Below, piece after piece: positions 8,557-18,155 of a stretch of DNA of 64,000 nucleotides. The notes under the pieces are model-generated. The model was not told where the DNA came from. It saw only the letters and a list, made by a program, of their open reading frames with translations, and did no database searches. This DNA is from Candidatus Tepidiaquacella proteinivora. GTDB lineage: Bacteria > Bacteroidota > Ignavibacteria > Tepidaquicellales > Tepidaquicellaceae. Positions within the stretch are counted from its first letter, which is position 1. Each line of letters opens with the position of its first letter. A program made the position numbers and the translations under genes. The stretch is taken from contig CP054675.1 in the NCBI GenBank assembly GCA_013348845.1, forward strand, positions 1,683,501 to 1,747,500. The letters are read 5' to 3'.

Positions 8557-9837
8557 TTATTTTGAATAAAATTTTATCATTTCTATAATAGCGTTAGAGC
8601 AAACTTTGCAAAAATTATTGTACTTTATAGATTTCATTGTACAATCCATCATAGGTCTAAATACTCCTTTTGCAACGTATCCACCTCCCTCAAAAGCTCC
8701 AACTTTACCTTTGTATTTTTCCTCCGATGGAGTTGGAATAGGAACTTCTTCTTCTACAAGATCAGCCCACTTACTTTTAAAATCAACTAATGTTGTTATA
8801 TTGGGTTCGTATGGTTCTATTTTCAAGTCATAGTAATCTTCGGTGGCGACTTCTGAAGTATAGTACTCATCTGCCAACGAAGCAAAGGAATGACCAAATT
8901 CATGTACTGTAACATAGGCTACATAAGGATTATCAGATGAGGTTAAAGCATAATAATTGTAAACCCCGCCACCTCCATACTTATCAGTATTTACAATAAT
9001 AAATATCTGATCGTAGGGAACATACCCTGCAAGATCTCTTACTGTTTTTATATCCGTTGTCATCAGGTATCTATCTATATTGAAAGTATAAAACGAAGAG
9101 TTTAATATCGTATTTTTATAAATTCTTTCTCCCGGAATATCTGTGCCGGACTCTTCAGAGATTGATTTAACAAGCCAGATATTGAAATTATTTTTGAATT
9201 CTTTGAACGGAGAACAGTTAATTATACACTCCTTAATGTTGTTTGCATCGTTTTCCATTTTCTTTACTTCGTTGATTGTATATCCATCACATAAAATTAC
9301 AATGTCAACTTTTTCTGCGGGGTCACCATTGTAAAGAATTTTCTCAACTTCAAAAACAGGTGGTTGTGAAGGCTGAATAAAATAATCACGGGGATCAACA
9401 ATAAATTCAAACATTTTAGTAAATTCAGCTCTTCTCATTCTTCCTGAAATTACTACTCTAATTTTATTCACAGGATAAGGAATAATAACAGTTTCGTAAA
9501 AACTCCTTGAAATTTTTTTTGCTTCTTCTGTGGCTTTCCATTCCTGAAATAATGTTGCATAACCTCTTGAATAAATAAGTTTGTCAGTTGCATAATCATA
9601 AACCTCAACAATATTTTCCCCATATCTAAACTTATCAATTAAGTGCGTTTTAGAACCTCCCCAGTATGGTTCTTTAATAAGCTTTTCCAAAAAATAATTT
9701 TCGCTTTCAAAATTCCCTGCGTGTATTAAGTCAATACGTAAAGTTTGAGAAATAAAATACTCATTAAAATTAACGTCCTGAGAATAAGTATTTACTGTTA
9801 TTAAAAAGAAGAATAAAAATAATATTGTTCGTTTCAT
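8557..9837 (-). CDS. Exported M64 (IgA peptidase-type) metallopeptidase
   Basis: A 426-residue protein with a signal peptide (1-20, ends NTYSQ). The zinc site of family M64 is intact: H312, E313, H316 and D323 in VHEFGHSFASLADEYY. The region before (about 23-150) is the beta-rich M64 N-terminal domain; the catalytic domain runs from about 165 to the end and includes VDIVILCDGYT (about 177-187). Family members are zinc endopeptidases; the Clostridium ramosum member cuts IgA, but in a free-living lineage the substrate is unknown. It is a single gene downstream of tRNA-Phe in the same orientation. Confidence 0.9.
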   Translation of the reverse strand: MKRTILFLFFFLITVNTYSQDVNFNEYFISQTLRIDLIHAGNFESENYFLEKLIKEPYWGGSKTHLIDKFRYGENIVEVYDYATDKLIYSRGYATLFQEWKATEEAKKISRSFYETVIIPYPVNKIRVVISGRMRRAEFTKMFEFIVDPRDYFIQPSQPPVFEVEKILYNGDPAEKVDIVILCDGYTINEVKKMENDANNIKECIINCSPFKEFKNNFNIWLVKSISEESGTDIPGERIYKNTILNSSFYTFNIDRYLMTTDIKTVRDLAGYVPYDQIFIIVNTDKYGGGGVYNYYALTSSDNPYVAYVTVHEFGHSFASLADEYYTSEVATEDYYDLKIEPYEPNITTLVDFKSKWADLVEEEVPIPTPSEEKYKGKVGAFEGGGYVAKGVFRPMMDCTMKSIKYNNFCKVCSNAIIEMIKFYSK

Positions 9838-10058
9838 AGATGTAAATAATTTTTATAAAATTAGTTTTTTATTAAATTTTATTAAAGTTAATATTTCTAT
9901 AAAAATGTATTTATGTTTTATTCAAAAAGTTAATTTAGGAAATATATAATATAGGAGGTGTTTTTTTTCTATTAATTACAAATAAATGCATTCTTAAATA
10001 GTTTGATACAAATCCTTATTAAAAATTAAATAAACAATAAGCGACTGTTCCGGCGCTT

Positions 10059-10862
10059 TTAATTTTTCATACAATATTTAAGTAAAAGTTCCCGTCCCTC
10101 TTCATCTCCAAGTGAATAAGCCGTTTGCCAGTTTTCACAGGCTTTTTTAAAATTACCAGATTCTAAATATGCAATACCACGCAATGTATATGCTTTAGAG
10201 TTGTTTCTATCCACCTGAATTGCTTTTCTAAAATTATCAACTGCTTCTTTATAATTTTTAAGACAGATATTACTTTTTCCTAAACCGATATAAGCTTCAA
10301 TGAATTTAGAGTCAAGTTCGATAATTTTTTTATAATCTTTTTTCGCATCCTCATATTTTCCGTCTTCAAAAAATGAATTACCCCGCAAAAAGTACCCGTG
10401 TGAAGAATGGTTATCGCTTTCAATAAATTTTGAATAATCCATTATTGCTTTCTTATAGTTTCCCTGTTTATAATAAGCAGCCCCACGTCTGTAATATAAA
10501 TTAGTGTTGTTAGGATCAAGTTTCTCTGCCATATTAAAATCAGATATTGCTTTATTATATCTTCTAAATATATAATGTATAAACCCACGAAACATATATG
10601 CATTTGTGTTTCGAGAATCAATTTCAATTATTTTGTTGAGGTCTTTCATTGCTTTTATATATTCCTGCTCTACAAAATATCCAAATGCTCGCTCATGGTA
10701 TGCTTCTATAAAATAAGGGTTTAATTTAATTGCTTTACTGTAATATTTAATCGCTCCTTCAGTGTTAAGCTTTTTAAGCTGTTCCCGTCCCAATTTGAAA
10801 TATTCAATATCCTTTTGGGGTCTCGGTAGAGATGTTTTATTTTTTTGTTTAGTTTTTCCCAT
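10059..10862 (-). CDS. Tetratricopeptide-repeat protein
   Basis: A 267-residue soluble protein made almost entirely of about six to seven TPR units (34 residues each, pattern A-x-x-Y/R-G-x-x-Y-x-x-G-x-Y-x-x-A-x-x-D). It starts near residue 20 and ends in a half repeat with ACENWQTAYSLGDEEG. There is no signal peptide, so it is likely cytosolic. It is a protein-protein scaffold of unknown partner. An adjacent weak hairpin near 10040 could end transcription. Confidence 0.85.
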   Translation of the reverse strand: MGKTKQKNKTSLPRPQKDIEYFKLGREQLKKLNTEGAIKYYSKAIKLNPYFIEAYHERAFGYFVEQEYIKAMKDLNKIIEIDSRNTNAYMFRGFIHYIFRRYNKAISDFNMAEKLDPNNTNLYYRRGAAYYKQGNYKKAIMDYSKFIESDNHSSHGYFLRGNSFFEDGKYEDAKKDYKKIIELDSKFIEAYIGLGKSNICLKNYKEAVDNFRKAIQVDRNNSKAYTLRGIAYLESGNFKKACENWQTAYSLGDEEGRELLLKYCMKN

Positions 10863-11283
10863 AGCGCTTTTAGATTTTTTTTTATTTAAATCAAATTTGT
10901 ATATTATGAAAAACTTAATTTTCTATATACTACAAAACTAATTATTAAAATACAAGAATAAAAAATTTATGATACATTTTTATCTATAATTATTTCTACC
11001 TTATTTGTTGTTAGGTTTAATGGTTAATGGAAAATTTTTAACAGATAAGTACATCCATTTTAATGTAAATTTGTTTTTTTATTATATAAAATTTAAAAAT
11101 ATTTTCAGATATATAATATTATTTTTTCAATTGTTTAATTGCTAAACTCTCTTTTATTAAATATTTTTTTTCAAATATTCCTTTATATAAGATGTTTTAT
11201 ATTATATTAAATAATCACATTAAATTTTCATTCTACTTTAAAAAGATAATTGTATTTTGTAAATCAAGTTATTATCTTAAACT
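10863..11283. other. Intergenic, very AT-rich
   Basis: 420 nt between divergent genes (TPR protein and eIF2B-like). It must hold both promoters, but I cannot pick convincing elements out of the AT background. No open frame or RNA structure was seen. Confidence 0.5.
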
Positions 11284-12222
11284 ATGAAGGAGACAATAAC
11301 CTTAACCGATTTTCAGGTAGAATTAAAACACATTAAAAAAGATAAGTACTCAGGGTCTCAAAAAGTTTTAAACGATTTTTTGAACCTGTTTATAAAATTT
11401 CTTTCTAACTGCAAAGAATTAGAATCAATGACTAATGAAGAGCTTTTCAAAATTATAAAGTTTAATTTTAGAAGTCTTCTTGAATCACATAATCAGTTCG
11501 CTCTTCTTCGTCATTTCAATCTTGAAATAATGAATGCGTGCGATTCATACTTTACTAAATTAATCGATGCAAAAAATCCTGATATCGATTTTAAGATTAC
11601 ATTAAAAGATTTTCTTCTAACAAAAGTTGATAGCTATATTAAAACCTGGGTAAGTGTTAACGACAGAATCGCAATGAATGCTTTAAAAAATATAGATTTT
11701 ATAGATAAAACAATTTTGTTGCATAGTAATAGTAGTACGGTAAGACATCTTTTTAACTATATAAGAAAGCAATCTATTTCTGTTGAGATTATACAAACAG
11801 AATCTCGTCCCAAATGTGAGGGAAGGGTTCAGGCAGATTACATTTCTTCTCTTGGGTTTAAGGTTACATATATAATTGATGCTGCAGCAATAAAATATCT
11901 TTCTAAGGTTGATTTTGTTTTAATGGGATGCGATAGCGTTTATCCTGAGTATTTTATAAATAAAGTTGGAACTAAAGCAATTGCCCTTGGTTGTAAAAAA
12001 TATAATATTCCTTTCTATATAATAACAGATAGCAGAAAACTTTCATCTGTTGAATATATTAGACCTGAGAATAAGAAACCCATTTCAGAAATTATAACTT
12101 CTGCTTCTACTTATAAATTCAATATTGAAAATTACTATTTTGAAAGTATTCCGAATGAATTCATTACTAAATTGATAACTGAAAATGAGATATATGAAGA
12201 GAATTTCAAACTAAAAATTTAA
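11284..12222 (+). CDS. eIF2B alpha/beta/delta-like protein (MtnA superfamily)
   Basis: A 312-residue protein of the eIF-2B/MtnA/ribose-1,5-bisphosphate isomerase superfamily. C-terminal Rossmann-like domain motifs are clear: LLHSNSSTV (145-153), ESRPKCEGR (173-181, the sugar-phosphate-binding type motif), MGCDSVYPEY (214-223) followed by NKVGT (226-230), and DSRKL (249-253). The N-terminal 120 residues are helical as in eIF2B subunits. In bacteria such proteins are presumably sugar-phosphate isomerases; the actual substrate is unknown. It lies 6 nt upstream of the AmmeMemoRadiSam genes and is clearly in the same operon. Confidence 0.82.
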   Translation: MKETITLTDFQVELKHIKKDKYSGSQKVLNDFLNLFIKFLSNCKELESMTNEELFKIIKFNFRSLLESHNQFALLRHFNLEIMNACDSYFTKLIDAKNPDIDFKITLKDFLLTKVDSYIKTWVSVNDRIAMNALKNIDFIDKTILLHSNSSTVRHLFNYIRKQSISVEIIQTESRPKCEGRVQADYISSLGFKVTYIIDAAAIKYLSKVDFVLMGCDSVYPEYFINKVGTKAIALGCKKYNIPFYIITDSRKLSSVEYIRPENKKPISEIITSASTYKFNIENYYFESIPNEFITKLITENEIYEENFKLKI

Positions 12223-12228
12223 AATTAA

Positions 12229-13116
12229 ATGCAAGAAGCAAGCTATTATATCAGATTATCAAATGAAAATAAAACAAAATGCTTGCTATGTCCAAAAGAA
12301 TGTGTAATTGTTGATGGGAAAACCGGCACGTGTGGTGTAAGAAAAAATATTGGGGGAAAACTTTATTCTCTTGTTTATGGAAAACCTGTCGCTATTCATA
12401 TAGACCCAATTGAAAAAAAACCTTTATATCACTTTTATCCTGGCTCAAAAATTTTTTCTATAGGTACTTTTGGGTGTAATTTAAGCTGCCGATTTTGTCA
12501 GAATTATGATATAAGTCAGTTTCATTTGGATGAAAATTCTGAAATTTTAGAAGAAATTAAGTTTGTATCTCCCGAAGAAGTTGTTGGTTTGTGTCTTCAT
12601 TATGGTCTTAAGTTTATTGCTTTCACTTATAATGAACCAACCGTTTATTATGAATATATGTATAATACTGCAAAATTATGTAAAGACCCAATGAGAAATT
12701 ATGAAATTAAAACTGTGGTCGTTTCTAACGGTCAAATTAATGAGAAACCTCTTAGAGATTTATTACCATATATAGATGCGTTCAATATTGATTTAAAAGC
12801 TTTTAATCAAAACTTTTACAAAAGACTTTGCAACGGAGATATCGAAACTACTAAAAATACAATCAGAATAATTATAGAAGAAAAAAAACATTTGGAGGTT
12901 ACTTTTCTTTTAATTGAGCATTATAATGATGATAAAAATGAGTTCTTAGAAATGTGCAAATTTTTAAAGGAATACAATGAAGATTTAGTCCTGCATATTT
13001 CAAGAGCCTTTCCACATTATAAACTTAATTTTAATCCAACTCCTATTAAATTACTAAGAGAATTTTATGATATTGCAAAAACACAACTTAAAAATGTATA
13101 TTTGGGTAACGTTTAA
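12229..13116 (+). CDS. amrS: AmmeMemoRadiSam system radical SAM enzyme
   Basis: A 295-residue radical SAM protein with the CxxxCxxC cluster motif at C83, C87 and C90 in FGCNLSCRFCQNYDIS. An N-terminal cysteine set (C18, C21, C25, C35) typical of the AmrS family may bind a further metal. The following text (EPTVYYEYM, NIDLKAF) fits the PflA-like barrel. It sits between an eIF2B-like gene and amrB/amrA, exactly the conserved AmmeMemoRadiSam neighbourhood. The reaction is unknown; modification of a protein or tRNA has been suggested. It is slightly shorter than many family members but complete. Confidence 0.92.
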   Translation: MQEASYYIRLSNENKTKCLLCPKECVIVDGKTGTCGVRKNIGGKLYSLVYGKPVAIHIDPIEKKPLYHFYPGSKIFSIGTFGCNLSCRFCQNYDISQFHLDENSEILEEIKFVSPEEVVGLCLHYGLKFIAFTYNEPTVYYEYMYNTAKLCKDPMRNYEIKTVVVSNGQINEKPLRDLLPYIDAFNIDLKAFNQNFYKRLCNGDIETTKNTIRIIIEEKKHLEVTFLLIEHYNDDKNEFLEMCKFLKEYNEDLVLHISRAFPHYKLNFNPTPIKLLREFYDIAKTQLKNVYLGNV

Positions 13117-13143
13117 TATTTATTAAAATTAATTTTTCTTGCT

Positions 13144-13917
13144 ATGAAAAGTAAAATTAGAAAAGCGATCTGTGCCGGAAGTTGGTATGAAAACGATCCT
13201 TTTGAGTTAAGCGAAGAAATAAAATTCTACCTTGAAAAAGTAAAGCAATTAAACAAACCAGTGAAAGCGGTTATTGTACCTCACGCGGGATATATGTATT
13301 CCGGACAGGTTGCAGCTTATTCTTTTAAACAAATTCCCAAGACTACAAGAAAAATAATCATAATGGGAACTCTACACCATTATTATATGAAGGGTGTTTG
13401 TGCTCTCGACTATGATTTCCTGGAAACTCCTTTGGGTAATATAAAGGTAAGTAAAGATGTAAAGGATTTAATTAACAGAGGAATTGCAGAATTTGTTCCA
13501 CAGGCTGATAGTTATGAACATTCAATAGAAATAGAGCTTCCTTTTTTAAAATATTGTTTAGAAGACTTTGAAATAGTTCCTCTTCTTGTGGGAAATGTTG
13601 ACTCTAAAAATTTTGCAGACATACTAATTAATTACATTGACCAATGTACTGTTATCGTTGTATCAGTAGACTTTAGTCATTTTCATAATTACGAAAAAGC
13701 AAGAGAGCTTGATTCTAAAGCTGTAAATACTATACTGGCTCTTAAGGAAAATGATGTGCCTGACCTTGAAATAGATTCTCCTTACGCTGTAATGACTTTA
13801 ATTAATATATGTAAAATTTTAAAGTGGAAACCGGAGTTATTAATTTACAAAAATAGTGGAGATATTACCGGTGATAAAAGTAGGGTTGTGGGATATTCTT
13901 CAATAGTATTTTATTAA
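13144..13917 (+). CDS. amrB: AmmeMemoRadiSam system protein B (MEMO1 family)
   Basis: A 257-residue MEMO1-type protein. The family fold resembles class III extradiol dioxygenases and keeps putative metal ligands. Seen here are VPHAGYMYSG (about 46-55), IIMGTLHHYY (about 73-82), EHSIEIELPFL (about 124-134) and VVSVDFSHFHNY (about 175-186). The human homologue binds iron or copper; the bacterial role is unknown. It begins 27 nt after amrS and is followed by amrA, forming the three-gene system. Confidence 0.93.
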   Translation: MKSKIRKAICAGSWYENDPFELSEEIKFYLEKVKQLNKPVKAVIVPHAGYMYSGQVAAYSFKQIPKTTRKIIIMGTLHHYYMKGVCALDYDFLETPLGNIKVSKDVKDLINRGIAEFVPQADSYEHSIEIELPFLKYCLEDFEIVPLLVGNVDSKNFADILINYIDQCTVIVVSVDFSHFHNYEKARELDSKAVNTILALKENDVPDLEIDSPYAVMTLINICKILKWKPELLIYKNSGDITGDKSRVVGYSSIVFY

Positions 13918-13937
13918 CGTTTTTAAAATTTTTAAAA

Positions 13938-14528
13938 ATGTATTTTACAAAAGATGAAGAACAATATATGAAATCCCTTGCTCGCAATGCGGTTGAGCAG
14001 TATGTTTTAACTGGTAGGGCAAATGATGGTGAATATAATTTTAATGAGGATGATTTTTTAATGTTCCCAGACAATATGTATAACATTCCGGAAAAGCTCA
14101 ACAAGAGACATGCCTGTTTTGTAACAATAAGGAAAAATGGAGATTTAAGGGGGTGCATCGGTACTATAATACCACATAATACTTTATATAATTCTATAAT
14201 AGAAAATGCAATAGGTGCTGCTGTGCGAGATCCAAGGTTCCCGCCTGTAACAAAAGAAGAGTTAAAATATTTAACTTATGAGGTAACGGTACTATCAGAA
14301 CCCAAAGAAATCAAATATAAAACAGTAGAAGAACTCTTCTCTAAAATCAAAAACAAGGGGGTAATTATTAGAAAGTCTTTTTATACAGCTGTTTATCTTC
14401 CCCAGGTCTGGGAGCATTTCAATACGCCTGAAGAATTTATTTCTTCCTTATGCCAAAAAGCCGGATTATCGTCTGATGAATGGAGAAATCTAAATTTACA
14501 GGTTCAGATTTTTGAGGCATTAAAATAG
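13938..14528 (+). CDS. amrA: AmmeMemoRadiSam system protein A (AMMECR1 domain)
   Basis: A 196-residue protein consisting of a single AMMECR1 domain. The hallmark LRGCIGTI (about 71-78) follows a basic stretch (CFVTIRKNGD), and AVRDPRFPPVT (about 95-105) is also conserved. The C-terminal LPQVW motif (about 154-158) is intact. It is the third gene of the AmmeMemoRadiSam operon, 20 nt after amrB, and ends convergently 15 nt from uvrC. Biochemical role unknown. Confidence 0.93.
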   Translation: MYFTKDEEQYMKSLARNAVEQYVLTGRANDGEYNFNEDDFLMFPDNMYNIPEKLNKRHACFVTIRKNGDLRGCIGTIIPHNTLYNSIIENAIGAAVRDPRFPPVTKEELKYLTYEVTVLSEPKEIKYKTVEELFSKIKNKGVIIRKSFYTAVYLPQVWEHFNTPEEFISSLCQKAGLSSDEWRNLNLQVQIFEALK

Positions 14529-14543
14529 TTCTGTTTATCAGAG

Positions 14544-16565
14544 TTATTTCTTTTTAAAATATTTTTCTAAAATTTGTGTTTGTTTTTTCCCGATTATTTC
14601 GATTACTTTGGAGGGATTTTCTATAATTAATTTTTTTATTTCTTCCATTGAATCAAATTTTCGCAAAAGTTTTTCCGCTGTTATTTTACCAATTCCTTTT
14701 ATATCAAGGAGTTCAGTTTTAATTGTTCTTTTTGCTCTAAGCTGCTGATGAAAAGTTATCGCAAATCTATGTGCTTCATCTCTGATTTTTTGCAGTAGTT
14801 TTAAACCGCTTGACGACTTTTGTATATTATAGGGTCCTTCTTTTTCAGGGAAATATACTTCCTCTAATCTTTTTGCAAGAGATATTACAAAAGGTTTTTT
14901 ATCTTTAGAATATAAATTTAAATATTTTAATACTTTTATCGCTGCGTTCAGTTGCCCTTTTCCTCCGTCAATTATAATTAAATCGGGTATTACATTTTCT
15001 GAATTTTCTTTCGATAACTTTGAAAATCTTCTATAAATTACTTCTCTTATTGCTGCATAATCATCAGGTATGTTGTAGACCAAATTACCTTCGTTGTTAT
15101 TAAAATTTTCATCTATCTTTTTCGTGTGCTGTATTTTGTATTTTCTATATTCAGATTTTCTGGGTTTACCATCCTGAAATACAACTAATGAACCAACCAT
15201 ATCACTACCCTGAATATGTGATATATCAAAACATTCTATTCTCCGTGGAATATTTTCCAACATTAAATCTCTTTTCAAAGATTCAAGAGCGGGCGGAATA
15301 AAATATTTTTTGGTTTTCATAATCAACAGTTCATCAAGCATAAGTTTTGCATTTGCTTTCACCATTGTAACAAGTTTTAGTTCTTCATCTTTTTGTGGAA
15401 TTATTATTTTTAGCTTTTCTTCTATATTGTTCAATTTTCTTTTCGTGTTTAGCCAATCTTGTATAGTTTGCAGAAATTCAATTTCTGTGTCGTTGTTTAT
15501 TTCATTATTTTTGCTTTTTGTTTCTAAATCCTGTATCGCTATATTATTTTTTATTTTATCTTCTATTACAATCTTGGGTAAAATTATTTTATCAGGTATA
15601 AAATCGTTCTCCGAATAATATTTTACAATAAATTTTTCTAATATTTCTTTTTCCGTAACATTAAGAACATTTGAAATGTAATAATGTGACCTACCAATTG
15701 TTTTACCATCTCTTATCTTTAAAACTACTCCACAAGCATCATCATCTGCTTTTTCAACTGCAAATACATCAATATCTTCAGTTGTTTCATATATTATCTT
15801 TTGTCTTTCTATATATATTCTCAGGGTTTCAATTTTGTCTCTTATCTCCGCTGCATCTTCAAACTTCATTTCTTTAGATTTAATATCCATTTCTTTCTCA
15901 AGTTCCTTTATTACAGATTCAATCTTACCATTTAGCAAAAGTGAAACTTGTTTTATCATTGAATTATAGTCTTCCTTAGACACAAAACCTTCGCACGGAC
16001 CATCACATTTTTTTATGTGATATTCCAAACAAATTTTGAACTTTTTCTCTTCTATAGCAGATTCATTCAGATTCAAATTACAGGTTCTCACTTTGAAAAT
16101 ATCTCTTAATATCTTTAATGAGCGCCTCATCACTTTAACATCTGTATAGGGACCGAAATACTTTGAACCATCTGATTTTTTATTTCTTGTTGGAAATACT
16201 CTGGGAAATGGTTCGTTTGTAATAACTATGTAAGGATAGCTTTTATCGTCTTTCAAATTAACATTATATCTTGGTTTTAACATTTTAATCATATTTTGCT
16301 CTAAGAGTAGAGCTTCTACTTCTGAATCCGTACTAATAACCTCAACGTCTTGTACTTTTGAGAGCATTGCCAATGTTTTACTATCTGAGTAAAACTGATT
16401 TATAAAAGTTTCTCTAAAATACTGTTTTACTCTTTTTTTTAAGTTTTTTGCTTTTCCTACATATATTACTCTCCCCTCTTTATTTTTAAACTGATATATT
16501 CCGGGTTTTTCAGGTAAGTTTTTAATTTTATCTTCCAGGTGTTTCATTGATATTGTGGAAAGCAA
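14544..16565 (-). CDS. uvrC: Excinuclease ABC subunit C
   Basis: A 673-residue nucleotide-excision-repair endonuclease subunit that cuts both sides of a lesion with UvrAB. Domains in order: GIY-YIG nuclease (about 16-95; PGIYQF then VIYVGKAKNLKKRVKQYF), four-cysteine region (about 175-195), UVR motif (about 215-245), UvrC RNase H-like domain (around ECFDISHIQGSDMVGSLVVF) and C-terminal helix-hairpin-helix (IKGIGKITAEKLL). The Met at residue 7 (16547) is an equally good start. It is the last gene of a reverse-strand run with the epimerase and guanylyltransferase. Confidence 0.95.
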   Translation of the reverse strand: MLSTISMKHLEDKIKNLPEKPGIYQFKNKEGRVIYVGKAKNLKKRVKQYFRETFINQFYSDSKTLAMLSKVQDVEVISTDSEVEALLLEQNMIKMLKPRYNVNLKDDKSYPYIVITNEPFPRVFPTRNKKSDGSKYFGPYTDVKVMRRSLKILRDIFKVRTCNLNLNESAIEEKKFKICLEYHIKKCDGPCEGFVSKEDYNSMIKQVSLLLNGKIESVIKELEKEMDIKSKEMKFEDAAEIRDKIETLRIYIERQKIIYETTEDIDVFAVEKADDDACGVVLKIRDGKTIGRSHYYISNVLNVTEKEILEKFIVKYYSENDFIPDKIILPKIVIEDKIKNNIAIQDLETKSKNNEINNDTEIEFLQTIQDWLNTKRKLNNIEEKLKIIIPQKDEELKLVTMVKANAKLMLDELLIMKTKKYFIPPALESLKRDLMLENIPRRIECFDISHIQGSDMVGSLVVFQDGKPRKSEYRKYKIQHTKKIDENFNNNEGNLVYNIPDDYAAIREVIYRRFSKLSKENSENVIPDLIIIDGGKGQLNAAIKVLKYLNLYSKDKKPFVISLAKRLEEVYFPEKEGPYNIQKSSSGLKLLQKIRDEAHRFAITFHQQLRAKRTIKTELLDIKGIGKITAEKLLRKFDSMEEIKKLIIENPSKVIEIIGKKQTQILEKYFKKK

Positions 16566-16601
16566 TTTCTATAAAAAGTGTTTTTCTTCTGTGAAGAATT
16601 T

Positions 16602-17006
16602 TTATTCTTTTGTTCTTTTTTGTGATAATTCTATTAACACTCCCGCTGTTGATTTTGGATGAAGAAACGCTATTAACATATTATCCGAGCCGATTTTGGG
16701 TTCTTCATTTATAAGTTTAATGTCGTTATTTTTCAACTCTTTAAGTTTTTCTGTAATATTTTCACTTTCAAAAGAACAGTGGTGAATTCCCTCTCCTCTT
16801 TTTTCAATAAATTTTGTTATAGGAGAATCTACATCTGTTCCCTCAAGAAGTTCAATGTCAATGTTTTCAAGGTGAAGTTTTGCAACATTAACTTTTTGTT
16901 CCTCTACATATTCAATTTGAGTTGCTTTTACCTTAAATATTTTTTCAAACACAGGAATTGATTCCTGAAGTGATTTTACTGCTATTCCAATATGTTCTAA
17001 TTTCAT
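16602..17006 (-). CDS. Methylmalonyl-CoA epimerase (VOC fold)
   Basis: A 134-residue vicinal-oxygen-chelate protein. The metal ligands of methylmalonyl-CoA epimerase are recognisable: H5 (LEHIGIAV), a His at 75-76 in GEGIHHCSFE, and E126 in GVLIELSQ. The central IELLEGTDVDSPITKFIEKR segment is characteristic of this branch rather than of glyoxalase I. It would convert (S)- and (R)-methylmalonyl-CoA in propionate or branched amino-acid metabolism. The mutase partner is not in the window. Confidence 0.88.
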   Translation of the reverse strand: MKLEHIGIAVKSLQESIPVFEKIFKVKATQIEYVEEQKVNVAKLHLENIDIELLEGTDVDSPITKFIEKRGEGIHHCSFESENITEKLKELKNNDIKLINEEPKIGSDNMLIAFLHPKSTAGVLIELSQKRTKE

Positions 17007-17020
17007 AAATGTGTTTTAGT

Positions 17021-18142
17021 TTATAAGTATTGGTCATATCCTTTTCTTCTTAAAAAATCTACAACCTCTCTTACGCTTTGAGAATCTCCCTTCTTACATA
17101 CCAGTAATCCATTGTCTGTATCAACAATAATTAAATCTTCACATCCTACTACCGCTGTAATTCTTTGCTCATTAAGGACAAAACAGTTTTTAGAGTTAAT
17201 CATAACTGTCATTCCCTGGGTTACATTATTAAGAGCATCTTTCTTACTCAAATTATAAATTTCATCCCATGAACCTACATCGCTCCAATCAAAATTTGCT
17301 TTTATTGTATATACACAATCAGATTTCTCCATGACCCCATAGTCAATTGAAATACCTTTTATTTGTGAGAATGTCTGCTCAAGTATTCTACTAAATTCTT
17401 TAGAATAAATATTTTTGCTTAATACGTCCAGAAAATTATATAAGTCCGGCAAGTGTTTTCTGATTTCTTCCATCATTACATTAACTTTAAATATAAACAT
17501 TCCTGCGTTCCAAAGAAAATCACCACTTTTAATAAACTCTTTTGCAATTTCAAGGCTTGGTTTTTCCGCAAATGTTTTCACTTTGTATATAGAAACTTGT
17601 GTTTCTTTATTTTCAATTTTACTATCTGTAACATATTGAATATATCCATAACCAGTTTCAGGTTTGGTCGGCGTAATTCCAATGGTAACAATTCCTTTCT
17701 GTTCCTCCACAAAATTTAACCCAGTTTTAACAACTTTCTCAAATTCTTCTACATTTCTTGTCAGTTGATCAGCTGGTATTGCTAAAACCAATGCATTTGG
17801 GTTAAAATTTTGAATATATAAGCACGATAAGCCTATGCATGGGGCTGTGTTTTTTCCAATTGGTTCAAGAATTATGTTTTCTTCTGGTATTTGTGTAATT
17901 TGTTTTTTTACAATACTTTTATACGATACATTGGTAACAACAAAAATTTTTGTTGTTTCAAATATACGTTCAAGCCTTTTATATGTTTTCTGTATTAATG
18001 ATTCTCCACTGTTATCAATATCTAAAAACTGTTTTGGTGTTTTTACCGTTCCCCTTGGCCACAAACGGGTTCCAACTCCACCTGCCATTATAATAGCATA
18101 TTTGTTTTCCTTATGGTAAAATGTGTTGTCGCTCTTACTCAT
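17021..18142 (-). CDS. manC: Mannose-1-phosphate guanylyltransferase
   Basis: A 373-residue nucleotidyltransferase that makes GDP-mannose for surface polysaccharides. The N-terminal pyrophosphorylase motif is MAGGVGTRLWPRG (19-31), followed by TPKQFLDI. Other family segments are EPIGKNTAPCIGLS (about 92-105), AIPADQ (about 119-124), TFAEKPS and FLWNAGMFIF (about 209-218). It lacks the C-terminal isomerase domain of bifunctional ManC/AlgA. It starts 13 nt after the end of the large charged protein gene, so the two probably share a transcript. Confidence 0.92.
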   Translation of the reverse strand: MSKSDNTFYHKENKYAIIMAGGVGTRLWPRGTVKTPKQFLDIDNSGESLIQKTYKRLERIFETTKIFVVTNVSYKSIVKKQITQIPEENIILEPIGKNTAPCIGLSCLYIQNFNPNALVLAIPADQLTRNVEEFEKVVKTGLNFVEEQKGIVTIGITPTKPETGYGYIQYVTDSKIENKETQVSIYKVKTFAEKPSLEIAKEFIKSGDFLWNAGMFIFKVNVMMEEIRKHLPDLYNFLDVLSKNIYSKEFSRILEQTFSQIKGISIDYGVMEKSDCVYTIKANFDWSDVGSWDEIYNLSKKDALNNVTQGMTVMINSKNCFVLNEQRITAVVGCEDLIIVDTDNGLLVCKKGDSQSVREVVDFLRRKGYDQYL

Positions 18143-18155
18143 TTACTTAATTTAT

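Noticed and set aside
13865-14158. Reverse-strand frame over amrB/amrA
   Set aside because: Shadow of two well-supported genes.
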